Assembly: GCA_964558445.1 (NCBI GenBank)
Contig: CAZLEA010000006.1
Location: 1 to 62,554 of the forward strand
Direction of reading: 5' to 3'
Origin: CAYXVJ01 sp964558445
GTDB lineage: Bacteria > Bacillota > Clostridia > Saccharofermentanales > Fastidiosipilaceae
Length of the DNA stretch: 62,554 bases
Position 1 is the stretch's first letter. Each line of letters opens with the position of its first letter. The position numbers were made by a program, and so were the translations under genes. A model generated the notes under the pieces. That model did not search any database, was not told the DNA's origin, and saw nothing but the letters and a program-made list of their open reading frames with translations. Below are positions 1-7,655 of this stretch, one piece after another.

Positions 1-186
1 ATCGACGAGACAGCACAGACACTTGGAGAGACGTTCTTGGTCCCGCCGACCTTTAGAAACGAAACAGAGGAGATACTGGCAGATGTCATGCCCCTCTTCG
101 TTCGCGAAATAGACCACGTGGGGACCTACAGCTACAGAAACCGCTACGAATACGAGCTCAGACAAGAGTTCGTCCGCCTGAAATAA
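1..186 (+). CDS. C-terminal end of an unidentified protein (partial; possibly LLM-class oxidoreductase)
   Basis: An open frame enters from the left edge and stops with TAA at 184-186, giving the last 61 residues of a protein. It lies 18 bases before the dioxygenase gene on the same strand, so it is probably the first visible gene of that operon. The tail carries FLVPPTF, then DVMPLF and a closing YEYELRQEF. That spacing loosely resembles the C-terminus of NtaA/DszA-like flavin-dependent luciferase-family monooxygenases, where a P-containing strand is followed by VVP.L and Y.G.TLRE. The resemblance is weak and the name is a guess. That the frame is coding is well supported by its position and absence of stops. 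Confidence 0.5.
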   Translation: MDETAQTLGETFLVPPTFRNETEEILADVMPLFVREIDHVGTYSYRNRYEYELRQEFVRLK

Positions 187-204
187 GAGGAGAGAGAATC
201 TACA

Positions 205-1203
205 ATGCAGAATTTACAAGCACTCGGTGGTATCCACCACGTTACCGCAATCGCCAGCAGCGCACCCAAGATCTACGACTTCTTCACGAACATCCTCGGG
301 ATGCGACTCGTCAAGAAGACCGTGAACCAAGACGATATCAATACTTACCATCTCTTCTTCGCCGATGATCGGGGTAACGCCGGTACGGATATGACCTTCT
401 TCGATTTCCAGGGCATACCCAAGCAGCGTCGCGGTACGGACGACATCTCCAGAACGGGGCTTCGCGTACCATCGGATGCCGCGATCGATTACTGGCTGAA
501 GCGCTTCTCGCACTACAACGTGTCACACGACCCGGTACAGATTCACTTCGGGCACAAGGTGCTCTACTTCGAAGACTTCGACGGACAGCGCTATGCGCTC
601 TTCTCCGATGAACATGACAACGGTGTGGCGGCCGGCGAGCCCTGGCACAAGGGGCCTGTGCCGGATGAGTATGCGATCTACGGTCTTGGTCCCTCCTTCC
701 TTCGTGTATCCGACCCGGAGGCGATGGACCTGATTATGACCCGAATTCTCTTGATGAAGAAGGTCAAGACAGAGGGGCGCTTCACGCTCTATGAGACCGG
801 CCAAGGGGGTAACGGCGGCTCCTTCATCGTGGAGACAGACACTGAGTCACCGGTCGCAAGACAGGGCTACGGTGGCGTGCACCACCTCGCCTTCCGAGTC
901 AAGGACAGGGCAGAACTAGACGCCTGGGAGCGCCACTTCAATACGCTCTCGCTACCGAACTCCGGCTTCGTAGAGCGCCACTTCTTCCAGTCGCTCTACA
1001 TCCGCCTCTATCCGAACATCTTGTTCGAGCTTGCAACAGACGGCCCGGGCTTCATCGACGAGGACGAGGATTACGAGATTCTGGGCGAGACACTTAGCTT
1101 GCCGCCCGCTTACAAGCAGCACCGAGAATACGTGGACTCGGTCGTCCGCCACTTCGACACCGTACGCAGCACCAAGACATTCAAGAAGGAATACTTCGAC
1201 TAG
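205..1203 (+). CDS. Ring-cleaving dioxygenase of the VOC superfamily, MhqA/MhqE/MhqO-like
   Basis: The 332-residue protein has two vicinal-oxygen-chelate modules. The first opens with GGIHHVTAI (His11/His12) and the second with GVHHLAF (His226/His227); NILFELATDGPGF supplies Glu275, the usual third metal ligand. Length and layout match the Bacillus MhqA, MhqE and MhqO dioxygenases, which act on hydroquinone-type compounds. The enzyme would be cytoplasmic and metal-dependent. A purine-rich ribosome binding site (AGAGGAGAGAG) precedes ATG 205. The MarR gene follows 11 bases after the stop and an MhqD-like hydrolase follows that, so the gene set matches a methylhydroquinone-resistance locus. The exact substrate cannot be read from sequence; the MhqA/E/O paralogues are not distinguishable here. 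Confidence 0.85.
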   Translation: MQNLQALGGIHHVTAIASSAPKIYDFFTNILGMRLVKKTVNQDDINTYHLFFADDRGNAGTDMTFFDFQGIPKQRRGTDDISRTGLRVPSDAAIDYWLKRFSHYNVSHDPVQIHFGHKVLYFEDFDGQRYALFSDEHDNGVAAGEPWHKGPVPDEYAIYGLGPSFLRVSDPEAMDLIMTRILLMKKVKTEGRFTLYETGQGGNGGSFIVETDTESPVARQGYGGVHHLAFRVKDRAELDAWERHFNTLSLPNSGFVERHFFQSLYIRLYPNILFELATDGPGFIDEDEDYEILGETLSLPPAYKQHREYVDSVVRHFDTVRSTKTFKKEYFD

Positions 1204-1214
1204 GAGGCCAACAC

Positions 1215-1643
1215 ATGGACAAGGATCTCAAGAGCCTGATTATCATCTTCAAGGTGTATGGGCATCTCGTGAAACACGTCAAGCAATCCCTCGAGGACTC
1301 GGAGCTGAGCGTCAACGAATTCAGCGCGATGGAAGCCCTCTACACCAAGGGGAGTCTCAGTACACAGGAACTGATCAATCTGGTCCTTATCCCCAATAGC
1401 AGTATGACCTATGTACTGGACAATTTGAGCAAAAAAGGCTATCTTCAGCGCGAGAAGGATGCAGCAGACAAGCGCATCCAGAGGCTCTCCCTGACCGAAG
1501 AGGGCAGGGACTTATTCACAAGCGTTTACGACCACCACTATAAGCACATGCGCGCCGTCTTCGACTGTTTGGACCCCGAAGAGGAGGCCCGCATGCAGAC
1601 ACTCCTGAAGACCCTGGGTAAACATGCAGAAAGGACACTCTAA
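1215..1643 (+). CDS. MarR family transcriptional regulator, MhqR-like
   Basis: This 142-residue protein has the MarR winged-helix layout: an N-terminal dimerisation helix, a helix-turn-helix around residues 45-75 (LSTQELINLVLIPNSSMTY) and a wing ending in KDAADKRIQRLSLTEEG, the family's DxR signature (DKR). MhqR, its likely counterpart, represses dioxygenase and hydrolase genes and is relieved by quinone-type electrophiles. Here it lies between the dioxygenase and the hydrolase, so it probably controls its own operon. The ribosome binding site is TAGGAGG just before ATG 1215, overlapping the dioxygenase stop. The operator would lie upstream of the window. Function is inferred from family and gene order. 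Confidence 0.85.
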   Translation: MDKDLKSLIIIFKVYGHLVKHVKQSLEDSELSVNEFSAMEALYTKGSLSTQELINLVLIPNSSMTYVLDNLSKKGYLQREKDAADKRIQRLSLTEEGRDLFTSVYDHHYKHMRAVFDCLDPEEEARMQTLLKTLGKHAERTL

Positions 1644-1644
1644 T

Positions 1645-2244
1645 ATGCACTATATCCACCGAGCAGGCAGCAACAGAAACCTCATGATCTTACTTCACGG
1701 AACCGGCGGCGATGCAGGAAGTCTGTTCGAACTCGCCGGCTATATCGACCCGGAGGCAAGCCTGATCGGTATCGAGGGGAACATCTCCGAGCGCGGCCTG
1801 AAGCGCTACTTCGCCCGCTATGCGGACGGCAGCTTCGACCTGGACAGCCTCGCCGAAGAGACCGCAACACTGAAGCAGACCATCGACTCCCTCAGGACGA
1901 AGTACGGCAGCGAGGATAGCCGCATCATCTTGCTGGGCTATTCGAACGGCGCCAACATCGCCGTCAATCTCCTACGAGAATACGAGACCGATTACGATCT
2001 GGCACTGCTACTGCATCCATCTGCCGGACGCGCCGAAGTGCCGTTTCGGAAACAAGACAAGCTCCAAGTCCTCATCACAAGCGGCATGAACGATCCGTTT
2101 ATCCATGAGGATGAATTCTTGGCCCTAGAAGCATTGATGATGGATGCGGGGATTCATACACAGACCTTCGTCCACAGCCAAGGACACTCCCTCACACAAG
2201 CAGAACTCCACCACGCACAGCGTGCGGTCCGAGAGCTCAAGTAG
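1645..2244 (+). CDS. Alpha/beta hydrolase, MhqD-like carboxylesterase/phospholipase
   Basis: A protein of about 199 residues in the carboxylesterase/phospholipase family. HGTGGD near the N-terminus is the oxyanion-hole loop, GYSNGAN is the nucleophile elbow (G-x-S-x-G), and SGMNDPFI and SQGHSL supply the expected Asp and His. ATG 1645 is chosen because GAAAGGA lies about nine bases upstream; an in-frame ATG at 1624 lies inside the MarR gene and lacks such a site. The gene begins one base after the MarR stop, indicating tight co-transcription. In Bacillus, mhqD sits beside a ring-cleaving dioxygenase gene and is induced by hydroquinones. The physiological substrate is unknown. Confidence 0.85.
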   Translation: MHYIHRAGSNRNLMILLHGTGGDAGSLFELAGYIDPEASLIGIEGNISERGLKRYFARYADGSFDLDSLAEETATLKQTIDSLRTKYGSEDSRIILLGYSNGANIAVNLLREYETDYDLALLLHPSAGRAEVPFRKQDKLQVLITSGMNDPFIHEDEFLALEALMMDAGIHTQTFVHSQGHSLTQAELHHAQRAVRELK

Positions 2245-2273
2245 AGGAATCAACCTACACAGGGAATCGTCAG

Positions 2274-2852
2274 CTATATGGAATTCATCGCCGTCCAATC
2301 TTCCAGAAGAAGCAGGTAACGCTTCTCGGCTATGGACTGCTTCAACTGCTTGCTGTGGAAGATACCGTCCGCGACGAAGCGAAACCCCGCCTTCTCGATC
2401 ACGCGCCGAGACTGATTGTTCTCTGCGAAGTGACCGCAACTTACGGCATCCAGTTTCAGCACATCGAAACAATACAGCAGCAAGCGCCGGACCGCTTCCG
2501 GCATCAAGGATTGACCCCAATACGGTTTGGCCAGCACATAGCCGATTTCTAGGCTATGAAGGTGACTGTATTCGGGGTCTTCTCTCGTCCAGGAGCGATG
2601 TAAACCGATGGATCCGATGACACGCAGATCCTCCTTGTGCCACAGAGCCAAGACCTCTCCTCCGGACATGAAGTCGTCCATGATACGGAAGCTCTCATCG
2701 AGTGATCTATGGTGAGGCCAACCAGCCATCTCGCCGACGCCCGGCTCGGATGCATACAAATAGAAATCGCGCAGATCCGCCTCCTGGAAGGGCCGAAGCC
2801 GAAGCCTCTCGGTCTCAAGCTGCACACCTGCCAAACAACCTTGCTCATCCAT
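2274..2852 (-). CDS. GNAT family N-acetyltransferase (RimJ/RimL-like)
   Basis: The protein starts at ATG 2852, preceded by GTAGGAGA; a longer frame from a TTG further out places the start inside the ribosome binding site. The sequence opens with LETERLRLRPFQEADL, the typical first strand and helix of RimJ/RimL-type acetyltransferases, and has LEIGYVLAKPYWGQSLMPEA (the acetyl-CoA-binding motif A region) and NNQSRRVIEKAGF (motif B). At about 192 residues it is normal length. Such enzymes transfer acetyl groups to protein N-termini or small molecules; the target is not evident. It is convergent with the mhq-like operon and shares no clear pathway with its neighbours. Confidence 0.85.
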   Translation of the reverse strand: MDEQGCLAGVQLETERLRLRPFQEADLRDFYLYASEPGVGEMAGWPHHRSLDESFRIMDDFMSGGEVLALWHKEDLRVIGSIGLHRSWTREDPEYSHLHSLEIGYVLAKPYWGQSLMPEAVRRLLLYCFDVLKLDAVSCGHFAENNQSRRVIEKAGFRFVADGIFHSKQLKQSIAEKRYLLLLEDWTAMNSI

Positions 2853-2878
2853 ACTGATTCTCCTACCCCCCAACACGA

Positions 2879-3877
2879 TTATTGATACTTGGTCGGTAAC
2901 TCATCCAGATACTCTTCTAGCGTCAGATTGCTGTTCGGGCCGAAGTTTGCCGCAACAGCCGTCCCCACATAGCGATAGTGCCACGGCTCGAAGATATAGC
3001 CGGTTATATGCGTCTTATCTCTGGGATAACGCAGGATCCAACCGTAACGATAGGCGTTCGCCCACAGCCACTTCCCCTCTGCCGTATCGGCAAAAGCCTC
3101 GGTCAAACCCGTCTTACCGATACCGTTATCCATATCCAGTGCCAAGCCCGTCTGGTGTTCGCTCTGCCCCGCCCTCGCGGAATAGGTGTTCGCCCCTCCG
3201 GGGTCCTTAGCCGCATAGCTATTATACAACTCTACTTGATACGCATAAGTCCGGTAACCGCTCACGAAGCGAAGTGTCAAACCCTCTTGTGCCGCGGCTG
3301 CTTCCAGCTGCTTCCAAGCCGACCAAGCCTCCGCCTGCAATCCCCACTTATTACTCGATGCAGCCACCGGCGCGTACTGCTCGCTCACCCAGTGCTGCTT
3401 GTTGACCAGCACAACACCATTCTTCGTATAGGGTGTTGCGAGCTGGGACCCGCTTCGTCCATCCGGCGAGGAGCTGCTTGTCGGTGGACTCGTCACAATA
3501 GCAGTCGGTGGTACAGGTGTCGGTGTCGCAGGTATCGGAGTCGGCGCCGCTGTCGGAACCGGCGTCGGCGTCGCCGTAGGCAGAGGTGTCGGTGTCGGTG
3601 TGGATGTCGGTTTGGGTGTTACAGTCGGTCTTGGTGTTGAGGTCGGTCTTGGTGTAGCCGTCGGTGTAGCTGTCACTGTAGGAGTCGACGATTGGCTCTC
3701 TGCAGGCGTCTCGGTCTCGGACAAGCCGTTCGAAGTCAACGTATCGGTCGTCAAATCTTCGTCGCCGGTCATACTCGAGTGCAGGGTATCCGATTCTGCA
3801 GGATTAGACGGTTGACAAGCTGCAAGCCCGGGTAGCAATAACAGAATTAATAAGATAGCAGGCAATCGAAGTTTCAT
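2879..3877 (-). CDS. VanY-type D-alanyl-D-alanine carboxypeptidase lipoprotein with Pro/Thr linker
   Basis: Starts at ATG 3877 with AGGAGG five bases upstream; a GTG two codons earlier overlaps that site. The first 21 residues form a lipoprotein signal (LLPGLAAC, lipidated Cys21). A long Pro/Thr-rich linker of TPxPT-type units follows, then a peptidase M15B domain: SGYRTYAYQVELYN, SEHQTGLALDM (His and Asp zinc ligands) and FEPWHYRYVG (third His). Such enzymes trim terminal D-Ala from peptidoglycan stem peptides. The linker would span the wall so the domain can reach its substrate from the membrane. Two other loci in the window (31604-32679 and 50100-51586) use the same linker style with different domains. 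Confidence 0.9.
   Translation of the reverse strand: MKLRLPAILLILLLLPGLAACQPSNPAESDTLHSSMTGDEDLTTDTLTSNGLSETETPAESQSSTPTVTATPTATPRPTSTPRPTVTPKPTSTPTPTPLPTATPTPVPTAAPTPIPATPTPVPPTAIVTSPPTSSSSPDGRSGSQLATPYTKNGVVLVNKQHWVSEQYAPVAASSNKWGLQAEAWSAWKQLEAAAAQEGLTLRFVSGYRTYAYQVELYNSYAAKDPGGANTYSARAGQSEHQTGLALDMDNGIGKTGLTEAFADTAEGKWLWANAYRYGWILRYPRDKTHITGYIFEPWHYRYVGTAVAANFGPNSNLTLEEYLDELPTKYQ
3478..3690 (-). repeat. Coding repeat for the Pro/Thr linker of the VanY-like lipoprotein
   Basis: Degenerate tandem units of about 12-18 bases (GTCGG.GT.GG on the + strand) encode alternating TPTATP, TPRPT and TPVPT blocks between the signal peptide and the peptidase domain. The units differ at third positions, so this is a protein-level linker, not a recent DNA expansion. 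Confidence 0.8.
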
Positions 3878-3931
3878 GTGCACCTCCTCGACGAATAAGT
3901 CCGGCAGTCAGGTAGCGGTATTGATGCCTTC

Positions 3932-3961
3932 ATTGTGTCAGCCTCTGCAGGTGTTTGTCAA
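3932..3961 (-). promoter_or_regulatory. Predicted sigma-A promoter of the VanY-like gene
   Basis: On the minus strand TTGACA (3956-3961) is followed by 18 bases and CACAAT (3932-3937), about 55 bases before ATG 3877. The -35 is a perfect match and the -10 matches four of six. Confidence 0.5.
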
Positions 3962-4044
3962 TTGCGGCACGCATATTGCATGACAGCTCAACTCTACTAC
4001 ACATTCCGGCTCGTGGAACAAATGTGACGGCCGGGGATGGGTTT

Positions 4045-4075
4045 TGCACTTATACTTACTTTTAGTTAGTAAGTT
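4045..4075 (+). promoter_or_regulatory. Promoter with overlapping ACTTACT/AGTAAGT operator before the aldo/keto reductase gene
   Basis: TTGCAC (4045-4050), 17 bases, then TAGTAA (4068-4073) form a plausible promoter. A perfect inverted repeat, ACTTACT (4055-4061) and AGTAAGT (4069-4075) with a 7-base spacer, overlaps the spacer and the -10. The core reads TTAC-N9-GTAA. Operators of HxlR/DUF24-family redox repressors (YodB, CatR) are built on TTAC/GTAA half-sites and control catDE-type genes, which suits the CatE-like gene downstream. No such regulator is encoded in this window. Confidence 0.6.
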
Positions 4076-4105
4076 AACAGAGCTCATATTCGAGGGAGGA
4101 ACAAC

Positions 4106-4915
4106 ATGGAATACCAAACACTAAGCAACGGCCTTCCGATGCCCGTCATCGGTTCGGGAACCAACACCTTCGGTAAGGTAAATCACGATTACATGGGCGA
4201 GATCAACATGAATACAGATGAGATCGAATCCGCGATCAAGCTTGGTTACCGGCACTTCGATACCGCGATCGCCTATCGAAACGAAGCGGTGATAGCTGAG
4301 GGGATAAGAAGGTCTGGCCTGTCTCGAGAGGATTTCTTCCTCACATCGAAGATCCCGGGCAATCCCGAATACTACGCAAGCGAAGCACAGACCGCGGCCG
4401 GTGTAGAAGCCAGCCTCAAGGAACTGAATACGGATTATATCGATCTCTACTTGATCCACCACCCTTGGGATAACAACGAAGAGATATTAGCGATGTGGCG
4501 CGTACTGGAGGGCTATGTCGCAAGCGGCCAATTGAAGGCCATCGGTGTCTCCAACTTCAATCCGGCACAATTGGAGCATCTGATCCAACATGTCAAGATC
4601 AAGCCTGCTGCGAATCAGATCGAATCGCATGTCGGTCACTGGAACGACGAGATCGTAGCCTATAGCCTGGAGCAAGACATAGCGCCCATCGCCTGGAGTC
4701 CGCTCAAGGGCTTCTCAGAAGATACAGTAGCAAGCCTAGCCGAGCTTGCCAAGAAGTACGACAGAACACCACAGCAGCTCATCTTGCGCTATCAGATCGA
4801 GCGAGGGGTTCTCATCATCCCGAAGTCTCATAATCCGGAGCGCCAAGCTCAGAACATCGATCTATTCGATTTCTCGCTGGATGCTGCCGATAAGCAACGG
4901 ATCGCAACACTCTAA
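4106..4915 (+). CDS. Aldo/keto reductase
   Basis: The 269-residue protein has the AKR (beta/alpha)8 signatures: GYRHFDTAIAYRNE with Asp52 and catalytic Tyr57, Lys82 in LTSKIPG, His118 in YIDLYLIHHPW, the IGVSNF motif and the C-terminal IIPKSHNPERQAQN segment that binds the 2'-phosphate side of NADPH. It would reduce aldehydes or ketones with NADPH in the cytoplasm. GAGGGAGGAA precedes ATG 4106. The CatE-like dioxygenase follows 44 bases later on the same strand and probably shares the redox-type operator upstream, so a role in carbonyl or quinone detoxification is a reasonable inference. Its substrate is not defined. Confidence 0.9.
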   Translation: MEYQTLSNGLPMPVIGSGTNTFGKVNHDYMGEINMNTDEIESAIKLGYRHFDTAIAYRNEAVIAEGIRRSGLSREDFFLTSKIPGNPEYYASEAQTAAGVEASLKELNTDYIDLYLIHHPWDNNEEILAMWRVLEGYVASGQLKAIGVSNFNPAQLEHLIQHVKIKPAANQIESHVGHWNDEIVAYSLEQDIAPIAWSPLKGFSEDTVASLAELAKKYDRTPQQLILRYQIERGVLIIPKSHNPERQAQNIDLFDFSLDAADKQRIATL

Positions 4916-4959
4916 ACAGACCAGAAACATCAGATATAAGAAGCAGGAGCAAGAAACCC

Positions 4960-5817
4960 ATGAGCCTAAACCCGATTACCCAAGCCAAGACCGGCATCCA
5001 TACAGATTCTCTGGCGATCAACGCCTTGAACCCTGAGCAGTTAGCCTCGTTCTACACCGAGTCCATCGGCCTCACTCGAATCGATCAGGCGGACGATACC
5101 TACCACCTTGGTACACCGGACGGCCATGTCCTCCTCAGTATCTATCAATCCGAGCAAGCCCGAGCCCGAACCGTAGGTCTCTATCATATGGCCTTCCTCC
5201 TCCCTACGAGGAGCGATCTGGCCGAGTTGCTCCTGCATCTCGCAGAGCGCCGGGTGCCGATGACTGGTGCATCCGATCATGGCTATAGCGAGGCGCTCTA
5301 TCTCAACGATCCGGAGGGTAACGGTATCGAGCTCTATGCGGACAAACCCGTCGAACAATGGGATATCCTGGAGAGCGGCAGTATCACAGGTGTTGTCCTG
5401 CGATTGGATCTAGACGATCTAGTTTCGTCAGCGAAGCACGCATACTCCGGCATGCCCCTAGGCACCACACTCGGCCATATGCACCTCCACGTCGCTGATC
5501 TCCCCGGTACTGACAAGTTCTATAGAGAGACGCTAGGCCTCGGCTTGAAGTTTCCAATGGGTAAGCAAGCGATCTTCCTCGCATCCGGCAACTATCATCA
5601 CCACTTGGGTGCCAATATCTGGCAGGGCACGAATCTGGGCAGACCCACGCAGGGTGCGCAGGGCCTTCGACACTATACCTGGGCAGCAAACGAAGCGGAC
5701 TATGCTTGGATACGGGGGCGACTCACAGAAACGAACACGGCTTATACAGAATACACAGATAGATTAGAGTTTCGTGATCATGCAGGAATTACGGTCTATG
5801 TGAGGAAGCAGGAATAA
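4960..5817 (+). CDS. CatE-like catechol-2,3-dioxygenase (two-domain VOC protein)
   Basis: At 285 residues this matches the size of Bacillus CatE. It has two tandem VOC modules: the first includes GLYHMAFLLP (His76) and GNGIELYAD, the second GHMHLHVADLPGTDKFY and a C-terminal strand ending RDHAGITVYVR. Extradiol dioxygenases of this type cleave catechol rings with Fe(II), and CatE protects against catechols. The ribosome binding site is AAGCAGGAGCAAG before ATG 4960. It is co-directional with the aldo/keto reductase. It is a different VOC lineage from the MhqA-like protein at 205-1203. The exact ring substrate is inferred from the family only. Confidence 0.8.
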   Translation: MSLNPITQAKTGIHTDSLAINALNPEQLASFYTESIGLTRIDQADDTYHLGTPDGHVLLSIYQSEQARARTVGLYHMAFLLPTRSDLAELLLHLAERRVPMTGASDHGYSEALYLNDPEGNGIELYADKPVEQWDILESGSITGVVLRLDLDDLVSSAKHAYSGMPLGTTLGHMHLHVADLPGTDKFYRETLGLGLKFPMGKQAIFLASGNYHHHLGANIWQGTNLGRPTQGAQGLRHYTWAANEADYAWIRGRLTETNTAYTEYTDRLEFRDHAGITVYVRKQE

Positions 5818-5837
5818 TCAGAAATATTGACAAGGCT

Positions 5838-6407
5838 TCACAACAGAAGATCAATCAGTCGATAGTCTTTTTGATTTGATTTGGGAGCCTTTTCGTCATA
5901 CTTGCGTATCGCAGCAATTAAGGATTCGGGTGTAAAAGTGCTTTCAATATAGTTCTTTGATTTTATAGTCTGTGTGCTCACTCCTAATTTTTCACCCAAA
6001 AAGTCAGATGGTTTTATACCGCCTTTACGATTGGTACTACTCTTTTTGTACTCATCATAAAGACCATGATGATGGATCAGTAACATCTCGAGTTCCGGTC
6101 TGGTTGTAACGAAAATCGGAGCATACATCTTCTCATCATACGGTTTTTTGACCTTGAAATTGCATACTCTATCAGTAACGATAATAACCGTCAATTTCCG
6201 ATTATATACGAGGCCTAAATGATTAGCTTGAAATTTTTTGGCTTCATAATTTACTCGATCCAGGACTCTATCATATAGCAATTGACCTCTGTGAAATTTC
6301 AAGAGATTATTGCGCAGTAGGATATCTAAATATACGGCTTCACTTTTACCTTCCGGGATCAAAGCGATCAAATCGTCACTAGAGAATACTAGCTCTTGTT
6401 TACTCAT
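5838..6407 (-). CDS. Toprim/RloB-like putative nuclease partner of an AAA ATPase (uncharacterised family)
   Basis: The 189-residue protein is not a named enzyme. Visible motifs are IPEGKSE near the N-terminus (Glu19, Glu23), IIVTDR in the middle (Asp79-Arg80) and RPELEMLLIHHHG (Pro104, Glu105, Glu107). This Glu ... Asp-x-Arg/DR ... PE(L/I)E order recalls Toprim-like RloB or DUF4435 proteins, which pair with AAA15 ATPases in anti-phage loci. Its ATG overlaps the ATPase stop as ATGA (6404-6407), so the two are translationally coupled. Base composition is visibly AT-richer than the flanking catE-like and suhB-like genes, which points to horizontal transfer. A nuclease activity is inference; the invariant metal ligands would need structural confirmation. 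Confidence 0.7.
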   Translation of the reverse strand: MSKQELVFSSDDLIALIPEGKSEAVYLDILLRNNLLKFHRGQLLYDRVLDRVNYEAKKFQANHLGLVYNRKLTVIIVTDRVCNFKVKKPYDEKMYAPIFVTTRPELEMLLIHHHGLYDEYKKSSTNRKGGIKPSDFLGEKLGVSTQTIKSKNYIESTFTPESLIAAIRKYDEKAPKSNQKDYRLIDLLL

Positions 6408-7630
6408 AGCTCAATCCCATCAACATCTTCAGCATAGAATCTCATTAGCTTCCTCACGGCCAGGAAGGCATCATATGATGGAGCAGTATCAAAAATACCA
6501 CTCAGAATCAAGTCGCTGGATTTGATATCGCTTCGATCCTTCTTTGAAGAACTAAGAAGAGCAACCAAGCTATTGATCTCAATGCCTGATACATCTTTTT
6601 TAAGCACCTTGATCGCATCTCTCCTCTGTACAGAATCTAGAATCTCGCTGTAATGAGTAGAGAAGATCAGTGTTGCGCCCTTACGATTGAGATCGGATTG
6701 AAAAAATGAAATTATGTTCTCAACAATCACTTTATTAAAATGATTCTCAATCTCATCTATAAGTAGATAACCACCCCTCCACAGACTAATCATAACCAAT
6801 GTAAGAATGCCCAAGCCACGAATTGTTCCGGACGACAAATAATGTTCCAATTGCGTAGGATCGATTACAACCGCTTCCGCCCCATAGAATTTAAGTGATA
6901 GTTTGTCTCCGGCTTTCCCTTTAATGACTTCATCAACATCTACTAGCTCAATCGTCTCAATACTCTCATCGAAGTACGCAAAAATCGGTTTCGGTATAGC
7001 ATTATACATCACGTAGCTCTCGTGCAGCATGTTGCTCTCTGCACTCAATACATCTGTGACGGAATTATCTGTCTCGGAAGCAATTAAGGCCGGTATCATA
7101 GAATCATCATCCTTGAGAAATCGACTCTGAGCAGAATCCAAGTTACTCCGGTGATCTTCCTTACTTATCTCATCGAAACTCAGGAAATCAGCCTTAGTGA
7201 TCCTGCTATTTAATTCAGTTCCCCAGAAACTCTCTTCGCCAAATACAAATCGTTTTTCGGTCTTCGACTGCATTTTGTTAATAACAGAATGGATACGGAA
7301 CAGTTTCGATTCATAGCTGAAATGAGCTTGAACCTCTACTTGCTCACGAAACAGATCCATGAGCGCCTGATTCGGATTCAAACTCTTACCGGTTACAAAA
7401 ACATCTAGAACGAAGTTAATTAGCTTCAGAGCTGTGGTTTTACCACTTGCATTAATACCTGCAAGCACAATGACGTTATTTCTGTAATTACTGCCGGCAA
7501 GGTGTGTAACTACATGTGATTCCATCTCGTCACTACTTACTCTCTTCTCGTTACGGAAATCAATATAGAAAGTGTCGTCTTTAAACGTCCTTACCCCTTT
7601 AATTGTTAGATCTACCAGAGAAACTATCAT
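6404..7630 (-). CDS. AAA15/OLD-like ABC-type ATPase of a putative defence pair
   Basis: The 408-residue protein opens with a beta-rich start (LTIKGVRTFKDDTFYIDF) typical of the AAA15/ABC-ATPase fold. The Walker A loop GINASGKTT covers residues 58-66 (Lys64). An insert follows at about residues 85-260, then an ABC-like signature (LSSGTIRGLGIL), Walker B YLLIDEIENHF at 288-298 (Asp292, Glu293) and the H-loop STHYSE (His326). ATPases of this form sense or clamp substrates and license a partner nuclease in OLD, PARIS and RloAB-type systems. It has AAGAAGGAGG before ATG 7630 and its own promoter, and its stop overlaps the next ATG. The ATPase call is firm; the defence role is inferred from architecture, coupling and atypical composition. 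Confidence 0.8.
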   Translation of the reverse strand: MIVSLVDLTIKGVRTFKDDTFYIDFRNEKRVSSDEMESHVVTHLAGSNYRNNVIVLAGINASGKTTALKLINFVLDVFVTGKSLNPNQALMDLFREQVEVQAHFSYESKLFRIHSVINKMQSKTEKRFVFGEESFWGTELNSRITKADFLSFDEISKEDHRSNLDSAQSRFLKDDDSMIPALIASETDNSVTDVLSAESNMLHESYVMYNAIPKPIFAYFDESIETIELVDVDEVIKGKAGDKLSLKFYGAEAVVIDPTQLEHYLSSGTIRGLGILTLVMISLWRGGYLLIDEIENHFNKVIVENIISFFQSDLNRKGATLIFSTHYSEILDSVQRRDAIKVLKKDVSGIEINSLVALLSSSKKDRSDIKSSDLILSGIFDTAPSYDAFLAVRKLMRFYAEDVDGIEL

Positions 7631-7655
7631 ATCCGAGCACCTCCTTCTTGATGTT

